64,000 bases of DNA from positions 18,690-82,689 of the forward strand of contig NZ_JBHSRF010000037.1 of assembly GCF_042658925.1 (NCBI RefSeq), in the 5' to 3' direction. Positions 25,875 to 33,423 of this stretch are shown here, piece after piece. The translations under genes were made by a program, and so were the position numbers. Under the pieces are notes generated by a model. It did not search any database and was not told the origin of the DNA. It worked only from the letters and a program-made list of their open reading frames with translations. Position 1 is the first letter of the stretch; every line of letters begins with the position of its first letter. This DNA is from Sphaerisporangium aureirubrum (GTDB taxonomy: Bacteria; Actinomycetota; Actinomycetes; Streptosporangiales; Streptosporangiaceae).

Positions 25875-25904
25875 CGCATCCGGGATCGCTGGAGGAGGCC
25901 GACC

Positions 25905-26456
25905 GTGAGAGCCGATACGAAGGTGGCGGGTGGCGGAGGGTGGCCGATGCCGGTGGAGCCCGGCATCGGGGCCCGGCTCAGCTACGCGCTGCATCATCTG
26001 CTGGCGGCCAACTTCCTCTACCGCGGGCTCGGGGGCGCCGTCGAGCGTCGTCCCAGGCTCTACCGATGGTTCACCAGGGTCGAGCGGGCCGGCAAGGAAC
26101 GGCTGTACGGCTGCCGCATGTGCGGTCAGTGCGCGTTGCCCGCCACCGGTTACACCTGCCCGATGAACTGCCCGAAGCAGCTGCGCAACGGGCCCTGCGG
26201 CGGGGTCGCGGCGGACGGCATGTGCGAGGTCTACCCGAGGCTCAAGTGCGTGTGGGTGACCGCCTTCGAACGGGCCGAGGCCGCCGGGCACGGCGGCGAC
26301 ATGGATCTGTTGCAGCGGCCCGTGGACCACCGTGAGTGGGGCCGCAGCTCCTGGGTGAACTACTGGCGGGGCCGCGACGACGAGCTGTGGACCGGCGCGG
26401 GCGACGGCCGGGCGCGCCCGGCGCTGCACCCGAGGACGGAGCCGGGGGTGCGATGA
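25905..26456 (+). CDS. MTHFR C-terminal-domain / MetV-like cysteine-rich protein
   Basis: A 183-residue protein with the cysteine-rich segment CRMCGQCALPATGYTCPMNCPK and NGPCGG, the signature of the family paired with MetF in acetogens and many anaerobes (MetV, 'methylenetetrahydrofolate reductase C-terminal domain'). There it forms a complex with MetF and binds a metal or Fe-S centre. Here it is encoded directly before metF with an ATGA overlap, supporting the same partnership. The start is taken as GTG 25905, 6 bp after GGAGGAGG. ATG 25947, preceded by GGAGGG, is a realistic alternative giving 169 residues. Confidence 0.85.
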   Translation: MRADTKVAGGGGWPMPVEPGIGARLSYALHHLLAANFLYRGLGGAVERRPRLYRWFTRVERAGKERLYGCRMCGQCALPATGYTCPMNCPKQLRNGPCGGVAADGMCEVYPRLKCVWVTAFERAEAAGHGGDMDLLQRPVDHREWGRSSWVNYWRGRDDELWTGAGDGRARPALHPRTEPGVR

Positions 26457-27409
26457 ACGAGCCCGTTCTCGTCCCCGGCGGCTGCGCGGGGCTGCGCGGG
26501 GCGCTGGACGCCGGGCGGTTCGTGGTCACGGCCGAGGTCGGGCCGCCTCGGGGGGCCGACCCGGAGGCGGTCGTGCGGAAGGCGGGTGTGTTGCGGGGGT
26601 GGGTGGACGCCGTGAACGTCACCGACAACCAGGGGGCTCAGGTGCGGATGTCCAGCCTGGGGGGGAGCCTGATCGCGCAGCGCGCCGGGGTGGAACCGGT
26701 GATGCAGCTGACCTGCCGGGACCGTAACCGGATGGCGTTGCAGTCCGACCTGCTGGCCGCCGGGGCGCTCGGCATTCCCAACGTGCTGCTGCTCACCGGG
26801 GACCATCCCCGGTTCGGCGACCATCCGCAGGCCAAGCCGGTCTTCGACCTGGACGGGGTGCAGCTGGTGTGGGCGGCCCGCACGCTCCGGGACGAGGGCC
26901 GGCTGATGTCCGGTGCGGCCGTCTCGGTGCGGCCGGGCTGGCTGATCGGCACCGTGGAGAATCCGTTCGCGCCGCCGCTGGACTACCGGGTCCGGCGGCT
27001 GGCCAAGAAGGTCGCGGCGGGGGCGGAGTTCGTCCAGACCCAGTACGTGTTCGACTTCGGCGTCTTCGAACGCTGGATGGCCGGGCTGCGCGACCTCGGC
27101 GTCACCGAACGCTGCAAGGTGATCGCCGGCGTCGGGCCGATCAGGTCGCTGCGCGCCCTGGAGTTCATGCGCACCGGAGTGCCGGGCGTGCGCGTCCCCG
27201 ACGAGGTGGTGCGCAGGCTGCGCGGGGTGCCGGGGGACCGGGTGCAGGAGGAGGGCGTCCGGCTGTGCGCGGAGAACGTGCGGCGGCTGGCCGAGATCCC
27301 CGGCGTCGCCGGGGTGCACCTGATGGCGCTCGGCTACGAGCACGGCGTGCCCGGCATCCTGCGGCAGGCCGGGATCGGCCCGCGCCCGGCGGCCCGGCCC
27401 GCCAGTTGA
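26453..27409 (+). CDS. metF: Methylenetetrahydrofolate reductase
   Basis: A 318-residue TIM-barrel flavoprotein interconverting 5,10-methylene-THF and 5-methyl-THF. Recognisable elements are FVVTAEVGPPRGADPEAV at the barrel entrance, DAVNVTDNQGAQVRMSS, QLTCRDRNRMALQSDLLAAG, and LLLTGDHPRFGDHPQAKPVFDLD. The sequence type is the one that works with a MetV-like partner, encoded immediately upstream. ATG 26453 overlaps that gene's stop (ATGA). It can supply methyl-THF for methionine synthesis or run in the oxidative direction if methyl groups are being disposed of. Confidence 0.93.
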   Translation: MNEPVLVPGGCAGLRGALDAGRFVVTAEVGPPRGADPEAVVRKAGVLRGWVDAVNVTDNQGAQVRMSSLGGSLIAQRAGVEPVMQLTCRDRNRMALQSDLLAAGALGIPNVLLLTGDHPRFGDHPQAKPVFDLDGVQLVWAARTLRDEGRLMSGAAVSVRPGWLIGTVENPFAPPLDYRVRRLAKKVAAGAEFVQTQYVFDFGVFERWMAGLRDLGVTERCKVIAGVGPIRSLRALEFMRTGVPGVRVPDEVVRRLRGVPGDRVQEEGVRLCAENVRRLAEIPGVAGVHLMALGYEHGVPGILRQAGIGPRPAARPAS

Positions 27410-27448
27410 CCACACCGTCGCGTCACTACCCACTGGGAGGCATCGGTC

Positions 27449-28939
27449 ATGCTCGTGGACCTGCGGCCGCATTCACGACTCAACGGCAAACCACTGGAAT
27501 TCCTGACCTCGCTCGCCGCCGTGGTGGAGGCCCTGGAGGAGGGTGCCGAGGACCTCGGCAAGGTCCGCCTGGTCTGCGACTGGGTGCAGTACAAGTCGAA
27601 CTTCCGCGAGGTGGTGGACGTGCGGCGCATCCTGTCCCGCCCCGGGCGGCAGCCCGGCGGCGACCCGGTGGTGGTCCCGCTCGGCACCCGTGACGACGCC
27701 CTGGAGGTGGCCGTCGACCTGCGGCGCACCGCGGGGGCACCGCTGCGGGAGCTGACCGGGGCGGTGCTGCGGGACCGGGCGGAGGGTGCCCGGGTGCCGC
27801 TGGAGGACTGGGGGCCGGGCAGCCGCGGCTGCATCTGGGACTTCAACGCGCGCTACTGGAAGGACCTGGACCTGTGGGAGAAGTCCACCGGCCGGGGATA
27901 CGAGCAGGCGCTGCCCGGCGGGGTGAGCGACGCCCGCAACCGGGACGCCGCGCGGGACCTGATCAGCGGGTTGTTCGAGGTCTGGGACGGGCTCGCCGCC
28001 GCCGGTGCCCTCCCCGAGGAGCTGTACGTCGTCGAGCTCGGGGTGGGCAACGGCGGCCAGGCGAAGGTCTTCCTGGACGAGTTCCGCGCCCTGGACCTGA
28101 CGCACGGCCGCGACTACTACCGGCGGCTGCACTACATGATGTGCGACTACTCCCAGCACGTGCTCGACCTGGCCAGGGAGGCGGTCGCCGAGCACCTGCC
28201 GCACATCAGCTCGTTCGCGCTGGACGCGGTCTCGCCGTGCACCTCGCTGGGCTTCCTCAAGTACAAGGTCTTCCTGGTGTACATCTCCAACGTCTACGAC
28301 AACCTGCCCACCGACGAGGTGGCGCAGCTGGGCGGGCGCACCTACCGGGTGGAGACCCGGGCCTACCTGGACGCGGCGACGGCCGCCGTGCTGGCCGGGC
28401 CGCTGGGGACCACCGCGGCCGAGCTGCCCGCCCTGGTGGGCAGGCTGCTCCGGCTCGGGCCCGCGCTGCTGGCCGAGGCCGCACCCGACAGGTTCGCCGA
28501 CGTGGACGCGGCGGTCGTGTTCTGGCGGGAGGTGTGGGACGCGCTGAAGCTGGAGGAGCGCTACGTCCCGCTGGCGGGCCTGGACCTCTACCGGCTCGCG
28601 CCCTCAGTGAGCGGCGAGGCGCTGCGCCCGTTGCTGGAGTCCGGCGCCGACATCCGGATGCACGTCAACAACGGCGCCCTGGCCAGCTTCGTGGACAGCC
28701 TGCGGCTGCTGCACCCCTACGGCCGGCTGGTGTGCCACGACCTGTTCGTCACCGACGTGCACGCCTACCGCAGCGACTTCCGCGGCCCGGGGAAGTACGA
28801 GGGATCCGTCGTCAACTGGCTGAACGGCCCGCTGCTCGCGCACGTGGGCAGGCGCGACGGCTTCGACGTGCACTGCGCGCCGTTCGCGCACCGCGGCGCC
28901 GGAAACATCGTCACGATGACGGCGCAGGTGCGGGACTGA
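27449..28939 (+). CDS. Large SAM-dependent methyltransferase-like protein (MidA/NDUFAF7-like fold)
   Basis: A 496-residue protein with a Rossmann methyltransferase core: motif I is YVVELGVGNGGQAKVFLDEF, followed by RRLHYMMCDYSQHVLDLAREAV, whose acidic residue suits SAM-ribose binding. The long distance to the next strand and the EVWDALKLEERYVPL insert resemble the Methyltransf_28 (MidA) class, but the match is approximate. Residues 1-160 form an extra N-terminal region, including DWVQYKSNFREVVDVRRIL, that I do not recognise. ATG 27449 follows GGGAGG with good spacing. Its position inside a SAM-supply operon suggests it is the consumer whose SAM demand the operon meets. Confidence 0.6.
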   Translation: MLVDLRPHSRLNGKPLEFLTSLAAVVEALEEGAEDLGKVRLVCDWVQYKSNFREVVDVRRILSRPGRQPGGDPVVVPLGTRDDALEVAVDLRRTAGAPLRELTGAVLRDRAEGARVPLEDWGPGSRGCIWDFNARYWKDLDLWEKSTGRGYEQALPGGVSDARNRDAARDLISGLFEVWDGLAAAGALPEELYVVELGVGNGGQAKVFLDEFRALDLTHGRDYYRRLHYMMCDYSQHVLDLAREAVAEHLPHISSFALDAVSPCTSLGFLKYKVFLVYISNVYDNLPTDEVAQLGGRTYRVETRAYLDAATAAVLAGPLGTTAAELPALVGRLLRLGPALLAEAAPDRFADVDAAVVFWREVWDALKLEERYVPLAGLDLYRLAPSVSGEALRPLLESGADIRMHVNNGALASFVDSLRLLHPYGRLVCHDLFVTDVHAYRSDFRGPGKYEGSVVNWLNGPLLAHVGRRDGFDVHCAPFAHRGAGNIVTMTAQVRD

Positions 28940-30060
28940 TGGGCGCGGCGGAGCAGGCCGAGCTGCTGGGACGGCTGCCGCCGCTGCCCACCACCGTGGT
29001 GGGCAGCCACCCGGTGCCGGAGTGGATGGAGCGGCTGAAGACCGACTACTACCGCGGCCGGATGAGCCACGCGCACCTGCTCGACCTGCACGAGACCGCG
29101 ATCAAGGCGGCCCTGCGCGACCAGGAACTGGCCGGCATCGACATCGTGTCCGACGGCGAGCTGCGCCGCGACAACGACATCGACCACTTCCTCGGCCGGA
29201 TGCCCGGCGTCGACATCCCGCGCACCTCCAAGGACTTCTACTACGACTACTACGAGGCCGCGGTCACCGCGCCGCTGCCCGCGCCGGAGCGGGACGGCGG
29301 GCCGCTCGGGCTGGCCGACGACTTCGCCTTCACCACCGGGCAGACCGCGCACCCGGTGAAGTTCTCCTTCACCGGCCCGTTCTCGCTCTCCCGCAGGGTC
29401 AGGAACGAGGCGTACCCCGACTCGCGCGAGCTGGTGCTGGCGATCGCCCGGACGCTCAACGCCGAGGCCCGCGCGCTGGCCGGGCGCGGCGCCCGGCTCC
29501 TCCAGATCGACGAGCCGTTCCTGGCCGGGTACCCGGACCAGGTCCGCACCGCGGTGGAGGCGGTCAACGTCGTCACCGAGGGCGTGGACGTCGCCTGGGC
29601 GCTGCACGTCTGCTACGGCAACCGTCACGCCCGGCCCTCCTGGGAGGGCCATTACGACTTCCTGTTCCCCGCCGTGCTGGACGCGAGAGTCGACCAGCTG
29701 GTGCTGGAGTTCGCCCGCAAGGGCTACGCCGACCTGCCGGCGATCGGCAAGTTCGGCTGGGACCGCGCGGTCGGGCTCGGCGTCATCGACGTCAAGTCCG
29801 CCGAGGTGGAGAGCCCGGCACTGGTCGCGGCCAGGGTCCGCGGCGCGCTCGACCTCGTCCCGGCCGATCGGTTGTTCGTCAACCCCGACTGCGGGCTGCG
29901 CAACCTGACCGGCGCCACGGCACGGGCCAAGCTCGCGGCCATGGTGGCGGGCACGGCCCTGGTCCGGTCCGAGCTGACCGGAACCGCGCCGCCGATCACC
30001 GTCGGCGGAGCACCCACAGCACAACCGTCCAGATCCCCGCGCGAGGAGTCCGAGTCATGA
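28939..30060 (+). CDS. Core-MetE-like zinc methyltransferase (cobalamin-independent methionine synthase C-terminal domain family)
   Basis: A 373-residue TIM-barrel protein equivalent to the catalytic half of MetE. The opening TTVVGSHPVPEWM and the zinc ligands are visible: His and Cys in ALHVCYGNRH, Glu in LLQIDEPFL, and Cys in FVNPDCGLRN. Without the MetE N-terminal half, such core-MetE proteins often use methylcobalamin or a corrinoid protein, or a different thiol substrate, rather than methyl-THF-polyglutamate. ATG 28939 overlaps the previous stop (TGATG). The C-terminus (after ~350) is a short low-complexity tail. Confidence 0.85.
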   Translation: MGAAEQAELLGRLPPLPTTVVGSHPVPEWMERLKTDYYRGRMSHAHLLDLHETAIKAALRDQELAGIDIVSDGELRRDNDIDHFLGRMPGVDIPRTSKDFYYDYYEAAVTAPLPAPERDGGPLGLADDFAFTTGQTAHPVKFSFTGPFSLSRRVRNEAYPDSRELVLAIARTLNAEARALAGRGARLLQIDEPFLAGYPDQVRTAVEAVNVVTEGVDVAWALHVCYGNRHARPSWEGHYDFLFPAVLDARVDQLVLEFARKGYADLPAIGKFGWDRAVGLGVIDVKSAEVESPALVAARVRGALDLVPADRLFVNPDCGLRNLTGATARAKLAAMVAGTALVRSELTGTAPPITVGGAPTAQPSRSPREESES

Positions 30061-31271
30061 CCCCGACCGACGTCGACGAGTACGTGTTCACCTCAGAGTC
30101 GGTGACGGAAGGGCACCCGGACAAGATCGCGGACGCGATCTCGGACGCGGTGCTCGACGCGGCGCTGACCGGCGACCCCCACGCCCGGGTGGCCTGCGAG
30201 ACGCTCATCACCACCGGCATGGTGGTGCTGGCCGGGGAGATCACCACCCCCGTCCAGCTCGACTACTCCCGGATCGTCCGCGACACCGTCAACCGCATCG
30301 GCTACGACGACGGCGCGTACGGCTTCGACGGGCACACCTGCGCGGTGCTGGTCGCACTGGACAAGCAGTCCCCCGACATCGCGCGGGGCGTGGACCACCG
30401 CGGCGACCTGCCGGGCGACGACTACGACCGGGCGGGCGCCGGCGACCAGGGCATGATGTTCGGGTACGCCACCGACGAGACGCCCGAGCTGATGCCGGCG
30501 CCGATCGCGCTGGCGCACCGGCTGTCGCGCCGCCTGGCCGAGGTGCGCAAGGACGGCACCCTCGCCTACCTGCGCCCGGACGGCAAGACCCAGGTCTCTG
30601 TCCGCTACCGGGACGGCGTCCCGGTGGCCGTGGAACGGGTGCTGATCTCCACCCAGCACGCCGAGGACGTCTCCGGCGAGCGGATCCGCGAGGACCTGTG
30701 GCGGCACGTGGTCGTCCCCGCGCTGCCCGGCGACCTCTACGACGCCGATGAGCTGCGGGAGAGCCTGCTGGTCAACCCGACGGGCCGGTTCGTGATCGGC
30801 GGCCCGGTGGGCGACGCCGGGCTGACCGGCCGCAAGATCATCGTGGACACCTACGGCGGGTTCGCCCGGCACGGCGGCGGCGCGTTCTCCGGCAAGGACC
30901 CGACGAAGGTGGACCGGTCGGCCGCTTACGCCGCCCGGTACGTCGCCGTGAACGTGGTGGCCGCCGGGCTGGCCGCCCGCGCCGAGGTCCAGGTGGCGTA
31001 CGCCATCGGGGTGGCCAGGCCGGTCTCGGTGATGATCGAGACCTTCGGCACCGAGCGGGTCGCCAGGTCCCTGATCCACCGGCTGGTCGCCGAGCACTTC
31101 GACCTGCGCCCGGCCGCCTTCCGCGAGCAGCTCGGGCTGCACCGCCCCATCTACTCGCCGACCTCCGCCTACGGGCACTTCGGGCGGACCGACCTGGACC
31201 TGCCCTGGGAGCGCACCGACCGTGCCGAGCAGCTGCGCAAGGCCGCCGGCCTGTCCGCCGTGGCGAGCTGA
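30057..31271 (+). CDS. metK: S-adenosylmethionine synthetase
   Basis: A 404-residue enzyme making SAM from methionine and ATP. Signatures are FTSESVTEGHPDKIADAISD at the N-terminus, GAGDQGMMFGYA (methionine/ATP loop) and GGGAFSGKDPTKVDRS with the metal-binding and phosphate residues. Length is normal. ATG 30057 overlaps the core-MetE stop (ATGA). It is probably a second, pathway-dedicated copy because housekeeping metK usually lies near priA/coaBC; that cannot be tested from this window. Confidence 0.95.
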   Translation: MTPTDVDEYVFTSESVTEGHPDKIADAISDAVLDAALTGDPHARVACETLITTGMVVLAGEITTPVQLDYSRIVRDTVNRIGYDDGAYGFDGHTCAVLVALDKQSPDIARGVDHRGDLPGDDYDRAGAGDQGMMFGYATDETPELMPAPIALAHRLSRRLAEVRKDGTLAYLRPDGKTQVSVRYRDGVPVAVERVLISTQHAEDVSGERIREDLWRHVVVPALPGDLYDADELRESLLVNPTGRFVIGGPVGDAGLTGRKIIVDTYGGFARHGGGAFSGKDPTKVDRSAAYAARYVAVNVVAAGLAARAEVQVAYAIGVARPVSVMIETFGTERVARSLIHRLVAEHFDLRPAAFREQLGLHRPIYSPTSAYGHFGRTDLDLPWERTDRAEQLRKAAGLSAVAS

Positions 31272-31274
31272 GCC

Positions 31275-32180
31275 ATGACGAGGACGGAGCTCCGCCCGGC
31301 GCCCGCGCCCCCGGTGGACGAACACGCCGGCGACATCGGCCGGCTGGTAGTCTCGTGCACCGACCGGCCCGGCATCATCTCCGGCGTCTCGTCGTTCCTC
31401 TACCGGCGCGGCGCCAACATCGTGCAGTCCGACCAGGAGTCCACCGGCGCGGCGGGAGGCAGGTTCTTCCTGCGCGTCGTGTTCCACCTGCCCGGCCTGC
31501 GGGACCGGCTGCCCGCCCTGGAGCGCGGCTTCGGCGAGGAGATAGCGCCGCGGTTCGGCGCCAGCTACCGCTTCCGGGACGCCGGGACGCCGGCCCGGGT
31601 GGCACTGCTGGTGTCGCGGCACGACCACTGCCTGCTCGACCTGCTGTGGCGGACCCGCCGGGGCGAGCTGCCCGTCGACGTGGTCCAGGTGGTGTCCAAC
31701 CATCCGGACCTGGCCGGCGACGTGGCGCGCTTCGGGGTGCCGTACGCGCACATCCCGGTGACCAGGCAGACCAGACCGGAGGCCGAGCGGCGCCAGCTGG
31801 ACCTGCTCCGCGGCCGGGTCGACCTGATCGTGCTGGCCCGGTACATGCAGGTGCTCTCCGGTGACTTCCTGGCCGGGGCGGGGGTCCCGGTGATCAACAT
31901 CCACCACTCCTTCCTGCCGGCGTTCGCCGGGGCCGGGCCGTACGAGCGGGCCAGGGAACGCGGCGTGAAGCTCATCGGCGCCACCGCCCACTACGCCACC
32001 GAGGAACTGGACGAGGGCCCGATCATCGAGCAGGACGTGGCCCGGGTCTCGCACCGCGACGACGTCCTGCGGCTGCGCCGCCGCGGCGCCGACCTGGAAC
32101 GGACCGTGCTCGCCCGCGCCGTCGCCTGGCACTGCGAGGACCGCGTGCTGGTGAACGGCCGCACCACGATCGTCTTCTGA
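31275..32180 (+). CDS. purU: Formyltetrahydrofolate deformylase
   Basis: A 301-residue enzyme hydrolysing 10-formyl-THF to formate and THF. An N-terminal ACT domain (residues ~22-105, RLVVSCTDRPGIISGVSSFLYRRGANI) is followed by a formyl-transferase-type catalytic domain with VINIHHSFLPAFAGAGPYERARERGVKLIGATAHY and EGPIIEQD; the active-site His and Asp are in HHSFLP and LDEGPIIEQD. It starts 3 bp after metK. In this setting it could drain C1 units as formate or keep free THF available. Confidence 0.93.
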   Translation: MTRTELRPAPAPPVDEHAGDIGRLVVSCTDRPGIISGVSSFLYRRGANIVQSDQESTGAAGGRFFLRVVFHLPGLRDRLPALERGFGEEIAPRFGASYRFRDAGTPARVALLVSRHDHCLLDLLWRTRRGELPVDVVQVVSNHPDLAGDVARFGVPYAHIPVTRQTRPEAERRQLDLLRGRVDLIVLARYMQVLSGDFLAGAGVPVINIHHSFLPAFAGAGPYERARERGVKLIGATAHYATEELDEGPIIEQDVARVSHRDDVLRLRRRGADLERTVLARAVAWHCEDRVLVNGRTTIVF

Positions 32181-32201
32181 ACCAAGCCTCCAGGAGGAGC
32201 C

Positions 32202-33227
32202 GTGCGCGTCGGCGCAACCGCGGTGATCGGATCGATCGCGACCGACCACCTGATGCATTTCCCCGGCCGCTTCGCCGACCACATCGTGGCCGACCGGCTG
32301 GACCGGCTGTCACTCAGCTTCCTGGTGGACGGGCTCGTCGTGTACCGCGGCGGGGTCGGCGCCAACATCGCTTTCGGCATGGGCGTGCTCGGCCAGCGGC
32401 CGGTGCTGGTGGGATCCGTCGGCGCCGACTTCGCCGAGTACCGGGCGGCCCTTTCGGCGCACGGGGTGGAGTGCGGCGAGGTACGGGTGGTGGACCGGGC
32501 GCACACCCCCCGGTTCACCTGCACCACCGACGACGACCAGTGTCAGCTCGCGTCCTTCTACCCGGGCGCGATGACCGAGACCAGGAACATCGACCTGGCG
32601 CCGATCGTGGCCCGGCGCGGGATCGAGCTGGTGCTGGTGGGCGCCACCGACCCGGCCGCGATGGTCGGGCACACGAGGACCGCCAGAAGGCTCGGCGTGG
32701 CGTTCGCGGCCGACCCCTCCCAGCAGCTGCCCCGCCTGTCCGGCGACGAGTGCCGCGAGCTGGTGGACGGCGCCCGGTACCTGTTCTGCAACGAGTACGA
32801 GTTCGAGCTGCTGCTGCGCAAGACCGGCTGGGACGCCGCCGAGATCACCCGCCGGGTGGGCCTGCGGATCACCACCCTGGGCGACAAGGGCGTCCTCGTC
32901 GCCGGCCCGGACGGCATCGAGTCGCACGTCGGGGCGGTGCCGGCCACGAGCGTGGTGGACCCGACCGGCGTGGGCGACGGCTTCCGGGCCGGGTTCCTGG
33001 CCGGGGTGGGCGGCGGCCTGGAGCCGGTGCGGGCCGCCCAGCTCGGCACGCTGATCGCCACCCTGGTGCTGGAGGTCGACGGCGCCCAGGGATGGGGCAT
33101 CGACGCCGAGGCGGACCTCGCGCGGCTGGCCGCGGCGCACGGCACGGCGGCGTCCGCCGGCATCGAGCCGGTGCTGCGCGCGGCACTCGGCCACGCGCCC
33201 CGCGAACCGGCGGGCCCGGCCGCGTAG
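32202..33227 (+). CDS. PfkB-family carbohydrate kinase, probable adenosine kinase
   Basis: A 341-residue ribokinase-fold kinase. The N-terminal GGVGANIAFGMGVLG and the C-terminal anion-hole motif DPTGVGDGFRAGFLAG, with the catalytic Asp, are present. The opening VIGSIATDHLMHFPGRFADHI is typical of actinobacterial adenosine kinases. Clearing adenosine released from S-adenosylhomocysteine would complete methyl-cycle recycling in this operon, although the SAH hydrolase gene is absent here. The start is GTG 32202 after AGGAGGAG. The last few codons run into an imperfect tandem repeat. Confidence 0.82.
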   Translation: MRVGATAVIGSIATDHLMHFPGRFADHIVADRLDRLSLSFLVDGLVVYRGGVGANIAFGMGVLGQRPVLVGSVGADFAEYRAALSAHGVECGEVRVVDRAHTPRFTCTTDDDQCQLASFYPGAMTETRNIDLAPIVARRGIELVLVGATDPAAMVGHTRTARRLGVAFAADPSQQLPRLSGDECRELVDGARYLFCNEYEFELLLRKTGWDAAEITRRVGLRITTLGDKGVLVAGPDGIESHVGAVPATSVVDPTGVGDGFRAGFLAGVGGGLEPVRAAQLGTLIATLVLEVDGAQGWGIDAEADLARLAAAHGTAASAGIEPVLRAALGHAPREPAGPAA

Positions 33228-33298
33228 AGAACGAACCGGGGGCCGCTCGCGTGGAGAACGAGCCGGCGGGCCGGCCGCGCAGAGAACCGGAGAAGCCG
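33198..33298. repeat. Imperfect tandem repeat (~27-bp units) spanning the kinase stop codon
   Basis: Three recognisable units of the form CGCG(T/C)(A/G)GAGAACGA(A/G)CCGG start near 33221, 33248 and 33276, with a weaker copy at about 33198. The adenosine kinase TAG lies inside the first clear unit, so the repeat forms both its last residues (REPAGPAA) and the following non-coding DNA. Confidence 0.6.
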
Positions 33299-33384
33299 GT
33301 GCTCGCCGGCACCACCGTGCGCACCGGGCCCGGTGCCCGGTTCGTCCCGCCCCGTCCCGTGGAACGGGGCCGCGTACTCTTGTG

Positions 33385-33404
33385 GCGGCGCACAAGTGCG
33401 CCGC
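33385..33404. promoter_or_regulatory. Palindromic site upstream of the VOC gene
   Basis: GCGGCGCAC-AA-GTGCGCCGC has perfect 9-bp arms with a 2-bp centre, ending 19 bp before ATG 33424. It follows TACTCT (33375-33380), which could be a -10. It may be an operator or fold as a hairpin in the 5' leader. Confidence 0.45.
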
Positions 33405-33423
33405 AGGCACGAGGGGAAGCGGT

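Noticed and set aside
25781..25904. A SAH, SAM-I/IV or THF riboswitch
   Set aside because: The conserved core sequences I know for these classes are not present. Only the competing hairpins are claimed.
25706..26335. A longer plus-strand frame covering the MetV-like gene in another phase
   Set aside because: It is Arg/Gly/Ala-rich and lacks the CxxCGxC cysteine signature, which is in the 25905-26456 frame.
33382..33423. An N-terminal extension of the VOC protein starting at 33382
   Set aside because: It would translate through the palindrome at 33385-33404, and the ATG at 33424 has a good ribosome-binding site directly upstream.
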